From: Rhodospirillales bacterium BBD 1991-14
Lineage (GTDB): Bacteria > Pseudomonadota > Alphaproteobacteria > Kiloniellales > Kiloniellaceae
Assembly: GCA_001657395.1 (NCBI GenBank)
Contig: LYSY01000001.1
Span: 434,001 to 498,000 of the forward strand
Length of the DNA: 64,000 nucleotides
Reading direction: 5' to 3'
The stretch's first letter is position 1; the number at the start of each line of letters is the position of its first letter. The notes below the pieces were generated by a model, which saw only the letters and a program-made list of their open reading frames with translations, ran no database searches and was not told the origin of the DNA. This document shows, piece after piece, positions 10,609 through 17,161 of the stretch. The position numbers were made by a program, and so were the translations under genes.

Positions 10609-11685
10609 GTGGGCGGATTCACGCTGGTGGCGACCCGCAAGGGGCTTTTTGACGTCAACGTCGACGGCGACCCACAGCCGCGCTGTATCGGCTTTCTCGG
10701 CGATCCGGTCTCTGCTGTGTTGCAGAACGAGCATGACGGCGCGATCTACGCCGCCCTCAACCTCGGCCACTTCGGGGCCAAGCTGCACCGTTCGGAGGAC
10801 TTCGGCGCCACCTGGCAGGAGCTTTCGGTTCCCGCCTATCCGCCCGGAGAGGGGGAAGATGCGCCGAGCCTCAAGTTCATCTGGACCCTGGCCCGCGGCG
10901 GCCCGCAACAGCCGAAGCGTCTTTGGGCCGGCACGCTGCCGGGCGGCCTCTTCCGCTCTGACGATCGCGGTGAGTCCTGGGCGCTGGTGGAGTCCCTCTG
11001 GAACCAGCCTTCGCGCAGCGAGTGGTTCGGCGGTGGATACGACGAGCCGGGGATCCATAGTGTCATCGTCGATGATCGAGACAGGATGATCGTCGGGATC
11101 TCCTGCGGCGGCGTCTGGATCAGCGAGGACGATGGCGCAAGCTGGTTGCTGGGCGGGAAGGGGCTGGCCGCCGACTACATGCCCCCGGACCGCAAGGACG
11201 ACCCCCGCATCCAGGACCCTCACTGCCTGGCCATCTGCCAGGATGCGCCGGATGTTGTGTGGTGCCAGCACCACTGCGGTATCTTCCGTTCGGAAGACGG
11301 CGGCCGCTCATTTGTGCAGATCAAGGACGTGGTCCCCTCGGCCTTCGGATTTGCGGTAGCGGCCCACCCCAGCGACCCCAAAACCGCCTGGTTCGTGCCG
11401 GCGGTGAAGGACGAGTGCCGGGTGCCGGTCGACGGACGCTTCGTGGTGACGCGGACCCGCAACGGCGGGGCGACCTTCGAAACCCTGCGCCAAGGCCTGC
11501 CACAGAACACGGCCTACGACCTCGTCTACCGCCATGCCCTTGCCGCCAATGCCGATGGCCGCAGTCTGGTCATGGGCTCGACCACCGGGGCGCTGTGGTT
11601 CAGCGGCGATGCCGGCGAGACCTGGTCGCTGCTATCAGCCCATTTGCCGCCGATCGCCCAGGTCTGCTTCGCCGAGCGAGCTTGA
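10609..11685 (+). CDS. Asp-box (BNR) repeat beta-propeller protein
   Basis: A 358-aa cytoplasmic propeller with at least six Asp-box motifs of the S-x-D-x-G-x-x-W/F type: SEDFGATW, SDDRGESW, SEDDGASW, SEDGGRSF, RTRNGGATF and SGDAGETW. Databases often name such proteins exo-alpha-sialidase, but I see no signal peptide, no arginine triad and no catalytic tyrosine/glutamate pattern to support that. It starts with GTG, 5 bases after the MoaD/ThiS-like gene, so the two are cotranscribed and probably act together. The function of the pair is unknown. kynA follows after 58 bases. Confidence 0.82.
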   Translation: MGGFTLVATRKGLFDVNVDGDPQPRCIGFLGDPVSAVLQNEHDGAIYAALNLGHFGAKLHRSEDFGATWQELSVPAYPPGEGEDAPSLKFIWTLARGGPQQPKRLWAGTLPGGLFRSDDRGESWALVESLWNQPSRSEWFGGGYDEPGIHSVIVDDRDRMIVGISCGGVWISEDDGASWLLGGKGLAADYMPPDRKDDPRIQDPHCLAICQDAPDVVWCQHHCGIFRSEDGGRSFVQIKDVVPSAFGFAVAAHPSDPKTAWFVPAVKDECRVPVDGRFVVTRTRNGGATFETLRQGLPQNTAYDLVYRHALAANADGRSLVMGSTTGALWFSGDAGETWSLLSAHLPPIAQVCFAERA

Positions 11686-11743
11686 TCGCCGCAGCGAATC
11701 GCGCTTGGCTGGCGCGAGCCGTCCACAGACAGGGGTGCGGGCC

Positions 11744-12844
11744 GTGAGCCAAGACTCCAAGCCGCTCTACTACGCGGATTATCTGCAACTCGACCGGCTG
11801 CTGTCGGCGCAACAGCCTGAGAGCGAGCGGCGCGGCCGGCCGGCCCACGACGAGATGCTGTTCATCATCGTCCACCAGGCCTACGAACTCTGGTTCAAGC
11901 AGATCCTCCACGAAATGGCGCTGGTGGACCGGATCTTCGCCAGCGACAGGGTGGCCGACCGCGACATCGGCGCGGCGGTTGCCGCCCTGCAGCGGATCCA
12001 GCGCATCCTGAAGCTGGTGACCGAGCAGCTCGATGTGCTGGAGACCATGACTCCGCTGGATTTCCTCGAATTTCGTGATCTTCTGTTTCCGTCCTCCGGG
12101 TTTCAGTCGCTGCAGTTCCGCCTTATCGAGATCGGCCTGGGCTTGCGGCGCGGACAACGCGTGAGCCCGGACGAGCGGCCCTACGACAGCCGTCTGAACG
12201 AGACCGACCGCCTGCGGGTGCAGGAAGCGGAGGCGGTTCCGAGCCTCAGCGACCGGGTGGAGGCCTGGCTGGGCCGCACCCCCTTTGTCGAGCTGGGCGG
12301 CTATCGTTTTCAGGAAAGCTACCGCAGCGCGGTGGCGCGGATGCTGGCGCAGGACAGCGCGACCCTGCGCGACAACACGGCAATCGGCGTGAAGGAACGC
12401 GATGCCGGCCTCGCCGCCCTGGAGGCGGCGCAGGAGCGTTTCGAGGCGATCTACGACGAGGCGCGCCACGCCGACCTGGCAGCCCAGGGGGTGTGGCGCT
12501 TCTCCTGGCGGGCGCTGCAGGCGGCCCTCTTTATCACCCTCTATCGCGACGAGCCGGCCCTGCAACTGCCTTTCCGGCTGCTCAGCCTGCTGATGGACAT
12601 CGACGAGACCATGACGGCCTGGCGCTACCGCCATGCCCTGATGGCACAGCGCATGATCGGCATGAAACTCGGCACCGGCGGGTCTTCGGGCCATGACTAC
12701 CTGAGCGAAGCGGCGCGCCGCTACCGGGTCTTCGGCGACCTTTTCGCGCTCTCCACCTTTCTGATCCCCCGCTCGGCCCTGCCGCCGCTGCCCGAAGACG
12801 TGCGCCGGGCGATGGGCTACGGCTACAGCGCCGATGAAGGCTGA
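11744..12844 (+). CDS. kynA: Tryptophan 2,3-dioxygenase
   Basis: Haem enzyme that opens the indole ring of tryptophan to N-formylkynurenine, the first step of the kynurenine pathway. Family blocks are DEMLFIIVHQAYELWFKQI near residue 36 (containing the proximal-pocket histidine), TPLDFLEFRDLLFPSSGFQS near 103 and the C-terminal TGGSSGHDYLSEA. The 366-aa product is longer than many bacterial homologues because of a middle insert. The GTG start at 11744 is preferred because it follows the propeller stop and has AGGGG about 8 bases upstream; earlier in-frame starts run into the preceding gene. The next gene, 9 bases on, is a kynureninase-like enzyme. Confidence 0.94.
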   Translation: MSQDSKPLYYADYLQLDRLLSAQQPESERRGRPAHDEMLFIIVHQAYELWFKQILHEMALVDRIFASDRVADRDIGAAVAALQRIQRILKLVTEQLDVLETMTPLDFLEFRDLLFPSSGFQSLQFRLIEIGLGLRRGQRVSPDERPYDSRLNETDRLRVQEAEAVPSLSDRVEAWLGRTPFVELGGYRFQESYRSAVARMLAQDSATLRDNTAIGVKERDAGLAALEAAQERFEAIYDEARHADLAAQGVWRFSWRALQAALFITLYRDEPALQLPFRLLSLLMDIDETMTAWRYRHALMAQRMIGMKLGTGGSSGHDYLSEAARRYRVFGDLFALSTFLIPRSALPPLPEDVRRAMGYGYSADEG

Positions 12845-12853
12845 GCCTGCAGC

Positions 12854-14065
12854 ATGAGCCACGCGACCGTGAGCCGCCCAACCGTGAGCTACAAGGAACA
12901 CTTCAGCCGCTTCTTTGCCGCGGCGCCCGGGCGCCTGCACTTCGCGGCCCACAGCCACCATCTTTGGCCCGACGTCACCTATGATGCCCAGGTCGCCTGC
13001 TGGCAGGATGCGGCGCGGCTTGCCGACCGGAAGTGGGACACCGTCTTCGGCGAGGTCCTGCCGGAGACGCAGCGGCGGATCGCCGAGGTGCTTGGGCTCT
13101 CCGACCCGGCGAGCCTGGCCTTCGCGCCCAACACCCACGACTTCCTGCGCCGGCTCCTGTCCTGCCTGCCGCCCGCGCGCAGCGCGCGGATTCTTTGCAG
13201 CGACGGCGAGTTCCACAGCTTCACGCGGCAGGTGGCCCGCCTGGAGGAGGACGGCCTCGTGGAGGTAACCCGTGCGCCGGTGGAGCCCTTCGCCGACTTT
13301 GCCGAACGCTTTGTCGAGACTGCCGCCCGGGGAACGCCCGCAGGCGGCTTCGACATGATCTATGTGAGCCAGGTGTTCTTCAATTCCGGCTTCGCGATTG
13401 ACCCCTTGGACAGCGTTGTGGACCGCCTTCCGGCCGAGGATGCCCTTCTCGTCATCGACGGCTACCACGGCTTTCTCGCGCGGCCGACCGATCTCTCGGC
13501 GATCGAGGGCCGAGCCTTTTACCTGTCGGGGGGCTACAAGTACGCCATGGCGGGGGAGGGCGTCTGCTTTCTGCACGCGCCACCGGGCCTTGGGCTGCGA
13601 CCGCGCGACACCGGCTGGTACGCCGCCTTTGGCGCCCTCGAGCAGCCGGGTGGCGGCGAAGTCGCCTATGCCGCCGACGGGGGTCGCTTTCTCGGTGCGA
13701 CCTTCGATCCCGTCGGCCTCTATCGCCAGCGCGCGGTCCTGGTATGGCTGGCGGAACTGGGCCTGACCGCCGCCGGCATTTACGATCACGTCCGTGGTCT
13801 TCAGCAGCTTTTCCTCGAGGCCTTGGAGTGGAAGGCCCCGTCCTGTCTGCCTCTGCGCGCGCTGCTGCTCGATCCGCGCCATGAGCCCTGTGGCAACTTT
13901 CTGACCTTCGATCTGGGTGAGGCAGCGGCCGGCGCCCTGCAAGGCCGCCTTCTGGATTTGGATGTCATCACAGACTACCGCGGCGCACGGCTGCGCTTCG
14001 GCTTCGGTCTTTACCAGGATGCGGAGGACGTCGAGCGGCTGGTGGACCGCTTGGCCGGCTTCTAG
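12854..14065 (+). CDS. kynU: Kynureninase-like PLP enzyme (class V aminotransferase fold)
   Basis: A 403-aa fold-type I PLP enzyme. The Schiff-base lysine is in SGGYKYAMAGEG near residue 230, comparable to the SYKY-N-GPG motif of kynureninases. VIDGYHGFLARP near 200 holds the aspartate/histidine pair that contacts the cofactor. Directly following kynA, it most likely hydrolyses (formyl)kynurenine to anthranilate and alanine. The sequence is divergent from textbook KynU, so the substrate is inferred mainly from context. No kynurenine formamidase gene is present in the window. It ends in a 4-base convergent overlap with the PAS gene. Confidence 0.78.
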   Translation: MSHATVSRPTVSYKEHFSRFFAAAPGRLHFAAHSHHLWPDVTYDAQVACWQDAARLADRKWDTVFGEVLPETQRRIAEVLGLSDPASLAFAPNTHDFLRRLLSCLPPARSARILCSDGEFHSFTRQVARLEEDGLVEVTRAPVEPFADFAERFVETAARGTPAGGFDMIYVSQVFFNSGFAIDPLDSVVDRLPAEDALLVIDGYHGFLARPTDLSAIEGRAFYLSGGYKYAMAGEGVCFLHAPPGLGLRPRDTGWYAAFGALEQPGGGEVAYAADGGRFLGATFDPVGLYRQRAVLVWLAELGLTAAGIYDHVRGLQQLFLEALEWKAPSCLPLRALLLDPRHEPCGNFLTFDLGEAAAGALQGRLLDLDVITDYRGARLRFGFGLYQDAEDVERLVDRLAGF

Positions 14066-14643
14066 CTCGCTTCCTCGATCGGTTCCGAACCGTCCAGCGG
14101 AACGATGCAGGTGATGCGTTTGGCGCGCTGTTCTGCGAGGGCGCGGTCGGGGAAGGTCTCGCGGTACACGGTGATGCCGATCAGCCCTTCGGCATTGCCC
14201 TCGCCATCCATCAGCGGCAACAACAGGCGCTCGCCGTAGCCCGGTTGCTGCCATTCGTGATAGAGGCGGCCGATCACCATGGATATGGCCGGCGTTTCGA
14301 TGCAGGCCTGGAAGTAGTGCCGCACACGGGGCAGGGCCTCTTCGGCGACGGTGTCCTCCAGGGTGCGCCCGACAAGCGAGCGGTCGTAGCGTGCCCGGAT
14401 GTGCTCGCCTTCCAGACGATACCGGAGCTGGCCCGTCTCGGCCTCGAACTCCATGAGCCAGAGGTCCGGTAGCAGCGCTGGAAACTGCTCCGGCTTCAGA
14501 TCTTCCCGGCGCGGTGGCCGCTCTGCCGTGCCCAGCGCACTCCAGGCGTCCAGCAGCGTGATCGCCTCGGCGCTGGCCAAATAGTTCTTCGCCTTCTGGG
14601 CGGATTTTCGCCAGCTCGGAAAGATCAGCATAGAGAGGAACAC
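14062..14643 (-). CDS. PAS domain protein (PAS_5 type)
   Basis: A 193-aa single-domain PAS protein. It shows the PAS_5 hallmarks common in alphaproteobacteria: PPRREDLKPEQFPALLPDLW near residue 42, then a core with RYRLEGEHIRARYDRSLVGR and a C-terminal strand pair around ERLLLPLMDGEGNAEGLIG. It has no output domain, so it may sense a small molecule or redox state and act through a partner. The GTG at 14643 and an ATG at 14631 are both possible; neither has a clear ribosome-binding site. It converges on kynU with a 4-base overlap. Confidence 0.85.
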   Translation of the reverse strand: MFLSMLIFPSWRKSAQKAKNYLASAEAITLLDAWSALGTAERPPRREDLKPEQFPALLPDLWLMEFEAETGQLRYRLEGEHIRARYDRSLVGRTLEDTVAEEALPRVRHYFQACIETPAISMVIGRLYHEWQQPGYGERLLLPLMDGEGNAEGLIGITVYRETFPDRALAEQRAKRITCIVPLDGSEPIEEAS

Positions 14644-14695
14644 TTGGTCGTGGATGATGCGGGGCGGATGCTTTGGCGCCCGAATCGGATCGCGC

Positions 14696-14733
14696 AGAGT
14701 CTATCGGATCGCGCGGACTCTACACCATGAAAA
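14696..14733. repeat. Imperfect 19-bp tandem duplication
   Basis: The segment starting atcggatcgcgcagagtct is immediately repeated with two or three changes. It lies between the PAS gene and the tRNA-Asn terminator. It is one of several short tandem duplications in intergenic DNA of this window and encodes nothing recognisable. Confidence 0.6.
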
Positions 14734-14785
14734 CGCCAATTCGCATTCGGGCGCCGCGGTTTTGCGCCGTCCGATCGCGCAACGC

Positions 14786-14820
14786 AAAAGGGGCGTGGAA
14801 CCAGCGCTCCACACCCCTTT
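14786..14820 (-). terminator. Rho-independent terminator of tRNA-Asn
   Basis: Read on the minus strand, a 13-bp stem (AAAGGGGTGTGGA with TCCACGCCCCTTT, one mismatch) closes an 8-base loop and runs into TTTTGCG. It lies about 9 bases after the 3' end of tRNA-Asn, as expected for a single-tRNA transcript. Confidence 0.8.
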
Positions 14821-14828
14821 CGTCGTAT

Positions 14829-14904
<76 letters not shown>

Positions 14905-14950
14905 TCAGGATTTCCACCGCATCCGGGTCGCCCCGGCGCAGCGAAGCGGG

Positions 14951-14979
14951 GTTATATCAAACCGTCCCCTCGGCTGCAA
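14951..14979 (-). promoter_or_regulatory. Promoter of tRNA-Asn
   Basis: On the minus strand a -35 TTGCAG (14974-14979) and a -10 TATAAC (14951-14956) are 17 bases apart, placing the transcription start about 40 bases before the mature tRNA 5' end. This is a strong sigma-70-type match in a position where a tRNA promoter is needed. Confidence 0.65.
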
Positions 14980-15448
14980 AGACTTTGCAACAGTGTCTGC
15001 TGCTTCGTGGCAGCGGTCCTTACGCCAGATGCGCCTGCAAATCCTAGGCGCCAGCCACCACCGCGAGCAGACACTTGGCGACATCGAGATAAGAGGAATT
15101 GGGCATGTGGAACCAGCGCAGAAACTCTGCTGTCGTCATGTCCCCGGAAAGCCAGCGCTCCAGAAACATCTGGCTGACCGGGTGCAGGCGCTCCGGCAGG
15201 CATGCGAGGACGTCTTCCCTGATCGCTACAGTCTCCGCTTCTTGGGCTGTCAGGCCTCCGGCCAGCGGATTTCCCGCCTGTCAATGGACCCGTCTCCAAG
15301 CCACAACAGTGTAGAGAGAAGCTGACAAATTGGTAAACGTTTCTTCTGTGTTCTTGTTTTGTTCTTGCCATAGATCTGGGAAGGCGCTACGGTCGGTGGA
15401 GATCGCATTGACATGGTTTTCAGGACTGACGGGGAAGGAGACCGACCT
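14980..15448. other. Intergenic region without a confident gene
   Basis: Apart from the possible frameshifted gene described at 15044-15320, this stretch holds only a T-rich tract (15340-15370, with repeated TTCTTG) that may carry the promoter of the 47-aa membrane protein. No RNA fold or repeat was evident. Open frames here on either strand have implausible composition. Confidence 0.4.
15044..15320 (-). pseudogene. Possible frameshifted small gene
   Basis: The minus strand carries protein-like text in two frames. One frame reads LWLGDGSIDRREIRWPEA and then hits TGA (15250-15252). The overlapping frame continues as LTAQEAETVAIREDVLACLP, then FLERWLSGDMTTAEFLRWFH and ends VAKCLLAVVAGA with TAG at 15044-15046. 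The second frame has no ATG, GTG or TTG before it becomes protein-like and is bounded upstream by TGA at 15281-15283. A one-base frameshift near 15250 would join them into a protein of roughly 90 aa. I do not recognise a family. It could be a decayed gene, a sequencing error or chance. Confidence 0.35.
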
Positions 15449-15592
15449 ATGGGTGACTTCGGAAACGACGCTTATCAACCGCCCCTCTGGGAACGCCTGG
15501 CAAGCGGACTCGCTGCCGTCGGTACCTTTGCTTTCTTCTTCAGTGCGGTCGGCTACGGCTGGTACAGCCTGATTGCGGCGATGGCCCATTAG
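15449..15592 (+). CDS. 47-aa single-span membrane peptide
   Basis: Short gene with a well-placed GGAAGGAG (15432-15439) before an ATG. The product starts MGDFGNDAYQPPLWERLASG, then has one hydrophobic helix (GTFAFFFSAVGYGWYSLIAA), ending AMAH. The aromatic residues and helix length fit a single inner-membrane span. I do not recognise the family. Such small membrane proteins are often subunits of larger complexes, but no partner is adjacent. The ribosome-binding site, composition and start/stop make it credible. Confidence 0.6.
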   Translation: MGDFGNDAYQPPLWERLASGLAAVGTFAFFFSAVGYGWYSLIAAMAH

Positions 15593-15626
15593 GCCGCGCT
15601 TGCATCCGGCGTTCTGACAGATCGGG

Positions 15627-15662
15627 TATGAAACCCTGGGTATGAAACCGGGGGTATGAGAG
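15627..15662. repeat. 14-bp tandem repeat, about 2.5 copies
   Basis: gggtatgaaacc recurs at 14-base spacing (two full copies and a partial third). It lies between the 47-aa gene and tRNA-Cys, downstream of both, with no coding sense. Confidence 0.6.
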
Positions 15663-15732
15663 ACCAGGGCGCTTGAGAAGCCGCAGGGCCGCAGTCCGGG
15701 CTGGCCGTCCGGCAATTGGCCGCTGGGTCGCC

Positions 15733-15806
15733 TGGAGGCCCGGGCCGGAATCGAACCGGCGTGCAAGGATTTGCAATCCTCTGGATAACCACTCTCCCAC
15801 CGGGCC
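15733..15806 (-). tRNA. tRNA-Cys (anticodon GCA)
   Basis: A 74-nt cloverleaf on the minus strand: acceptor GGCCCGG pairs with CCGGGCC, the D-arm contains GGAGAGTGGTTATCC, the anticodon loop reads TTGCAAA (GCA, Cys), the T-arm is GGTTCGATTCC, and CCA is encoded. Its promoter lies at 15824-15852 and its -35 hexamer is the first unit of a 15-bp minisatellite. Confidence 0.97.
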
Positions 15807-15823
15807 GCGGCGAGCGGGCAGAA

Positions 15824-15852
15824 GCTATACTGCCGGCCCTGACCTTGGTCAA
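15824..15852 (-). promoter_or_regulatory. Promoter of tRNA-Cys
   Basis: On the minus strand TTGACC (15847-15852) and TATAGC (15824-15829) are exactly 17 bases apart and about 18 bases before the tRNA 5' end, which is close to consensus. The -35 hexamer belongs to the promoter-proximal unit of the repeat array at 15847-15936. Confidence 0.7.
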
Positions 15853-15936
15853 GCTGGCAGGGGTCAAGCTGGCAGGGGTCAAGCTGGCAGGGGTCAAGCT
15901 GGCAGGGGTCAAGCTGGCAGGGGTCAAGCTGGCAGG
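15847..15936. repeat. 15-bp minisatellite, six perfect copies
   Basis: The unit ggtcaagctggcagg is repeated head to tail six times without a mismatch. On the minus strand each unit contains TTGACC, so the array is a ladder of -35-like hexamers at 15-base intervals whose nearest member is correctly spaced for tRNA-Cys. It is open in several frames, but only as a repeated 5-aa peptide, and I see no start signal for translation. Confidence 0.95.
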
Positions 15937-16232
15937 GGCGGGCGGTTGCCACGACCCGTCCCTCCGACCAACCGCAGGCCAGTCGCCGCGACCAATCAGT
16001 GTGGAGAGCCGCTACTGACACTCTGCTGACCCTCTGCTGACCTGGGGCCGGGGACCCATTCTGGTCCGTTGTGTTCTCAGGTCTGCGCGCCTATAAACCA
16101 ATCTTGTGGAGTAACCCATACGGACGATCCGGGAATTCGGAATCGCAGGGCGACTCCGCTGTGCGATGCTGCGCATGTTGCGTCGGCTCAACCTGTTCGG
16201 CATCGGTTTCTATTCACGGCGTAGTAGGTGAC
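15937..16232. other. Regulatory and leader region before the Pcm-like gene
   Basis: Contains a near-tandem 11-bp duplication (ctctgctgacc near 16020-16042), a good promoter at 16069-16097 and a leader of about 130 bases before the ATG at 16233. No ORF with plausible composition or ribosome-binding site was seen in the leader, and I could not identify a riboswitch. Confidence 0.5.
16069..16097 (+). promoter_or_regulatory. Promoter of the Pcm-like methyltransferase gene
   Basis: TTGTGT (16069-16074) and TATAAA (16092-16097) are 17 bases apart. It is the best promoter match upstream of the gene at 16233 and implies a long leader of roughly 130 bases. Confidence 0.6.
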
Positions 16233-16889
16233 ATGGTTGATTTCGCTGCCGCCCGCCTGAACATGGTGGACAGCCAGATCCGCACCAACAAGGTGACGGA
16301 TCTTCGGGTCATCGAGGCCTTTGAAACAGTTCCGCGGGAGCGTTTCGTCGGGGAGCATCTGCAGGGCATTGCCTACGTCGATGAAGACCTTGAAGTTGCG
16401 CAGGCCCGTTATCTGATGGAGCCCATGGTGCTGGCGCGCCTGCTGCAGGCTGCCGCCCCCGGGCCGACGGACATGGTGCTCGACGTTGCCTGCGCGACAG
16501 GTTACTCGACGGCGGTCTTAGCCGGCTTGGCCGAGACGGTCGTCGGGGTCGACAAGGACCGCGGCCTGGTCGAGAGTGCCAACCGCACCCTGAACGGCCT
16601 GGACATCGACAACGCGGTGGTCGTCGAGGGCGCGCTTGCCGACGGTTATTCGAAGCAGGCTCCTTACAACGTCGTTCTGATCCAGGGCGCGGTCACCGAG
16701 GTGCCGGCTGCAATCAAGGCGCAGATGGCCGACGGCGGGCGCCTGGTCACCGTGGTTGTGGATGAAGCGGGCATCGGCCGCGCGACCTTGATACAGCGGT
16801 CGGGCGAGGTCTATTCCGCGCGGGTTCTCTTCGATGCCGCCACGCCGGTGCTGCCGGGGTTCGAGCGCGCCCCGGGGTTTGTGTTTTAA
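16233..16889 (+). CDS. Protein-L-isoaspartate O-methyltransferase family protein (divergent)
   Basis: A 218-aa SAM-dependent methyltransferase. N-terminal ARLNMVDSQIRTNKVTD and VPRERFVGE match the PIMT family, and the SAM-binding region reads MVLDVACATGYSTAVLAGL near residue 89. The motif that binds the isoaspartyl substrate in true Pcm (GQGQTISQP) is replaced by ARYLMEPMVLARLLQ, so repair activity is doubtful. A typical Pcm is present elsewhere in the window at 43872. The ATG at 16233 was chosen over an upstream open frame because protein similarity begins there. In alphaproteobacteria this paralogue usually precedes tolC, as here. Confidence 0.85.
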   Translation: MVDFAAARLNMVDSQIRTNKVTDLRVIEAFETVPRERFVGEHLQGIAYVDEDLEVAQARYLMEPMVLARLLQAAAPGPTDMVLDVACATGYSTAVLAGLAETVVGVDKDRGLVESANRTLNGLDIDNAVVVEGALADGYSKQAPYNVVLIQGAVTEVPAAIKAQMADGGRLVTVVVDEAGIGRATLIQRSGEVYSARVLFDAATPVLPGFERAPGFVF

Positions 16890-16979
16890 CGGCCGGACGG
16901 GCCGGGTGCTGTCGCATTCCTGACGCAAGAGCGCGGTATGAGGGGGCGGCAGGAAGTGTGAAACGATACAGTTAAAGTG

Positions 16980-17066
16980 GGGATGCGGCTTCCTGGAGGC
17001 ACGTAACAACCTCACGGGACAACCTCACAGGACAGCATCACTGGCCAATGTCACTGGCCAATGTCG
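16980..17066. repeat. Cluster of short tandem duplications upstream of tolC
   Basis: Two neighbouring duplications: gacaacctcac occurs twice within about 17 bases near 17005-17030, and cactggccaatgt is repeated head to tail at about 17038-17064. They fill much of the gap between the Pcm-like gene and tolC. No coding sense. Confidence 0.55.
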
Positions 17067-17161
17067 TGGGCCAGCCTAAGTGAGGCGTCAGAAGGTTCGA
17101 TGTGATCGTGGTAAGCGGCCGGATATTGCACGGCGGCAGCAATGCAGGGAGACAGTCTGGC

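Noticed and set aside
10609-11685. Sialidase activity for the Asp-box protein
   Set aside because: Asp boxes are structural; no arginine triad, catalytic Tyr/Glu or secretion signal is visible.
11600-14254. Very long open frame on the minus strand across kynA and kynU
   Set aside because: GC-rich codon bias leaves the antisense frame open; its translation is low-complexity Arg/Gly/Ala/His with no family motif, while the plus-strand genes have clear motifs.
15847-15936. CRISPR array
   Set aside because: Direct repeats are head to tail with no spacers and no cas genes nearby; the same applies to 43003-43104 and 57987-58042.
15673-16029. Plus- and minus-strand frames through the 15-bp array coding repeated pentapeptides
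   Set aside because: Open only because 15 is a multiple of three; they run across tRNA-Cys and its promoter and have no ribosome-binding site.
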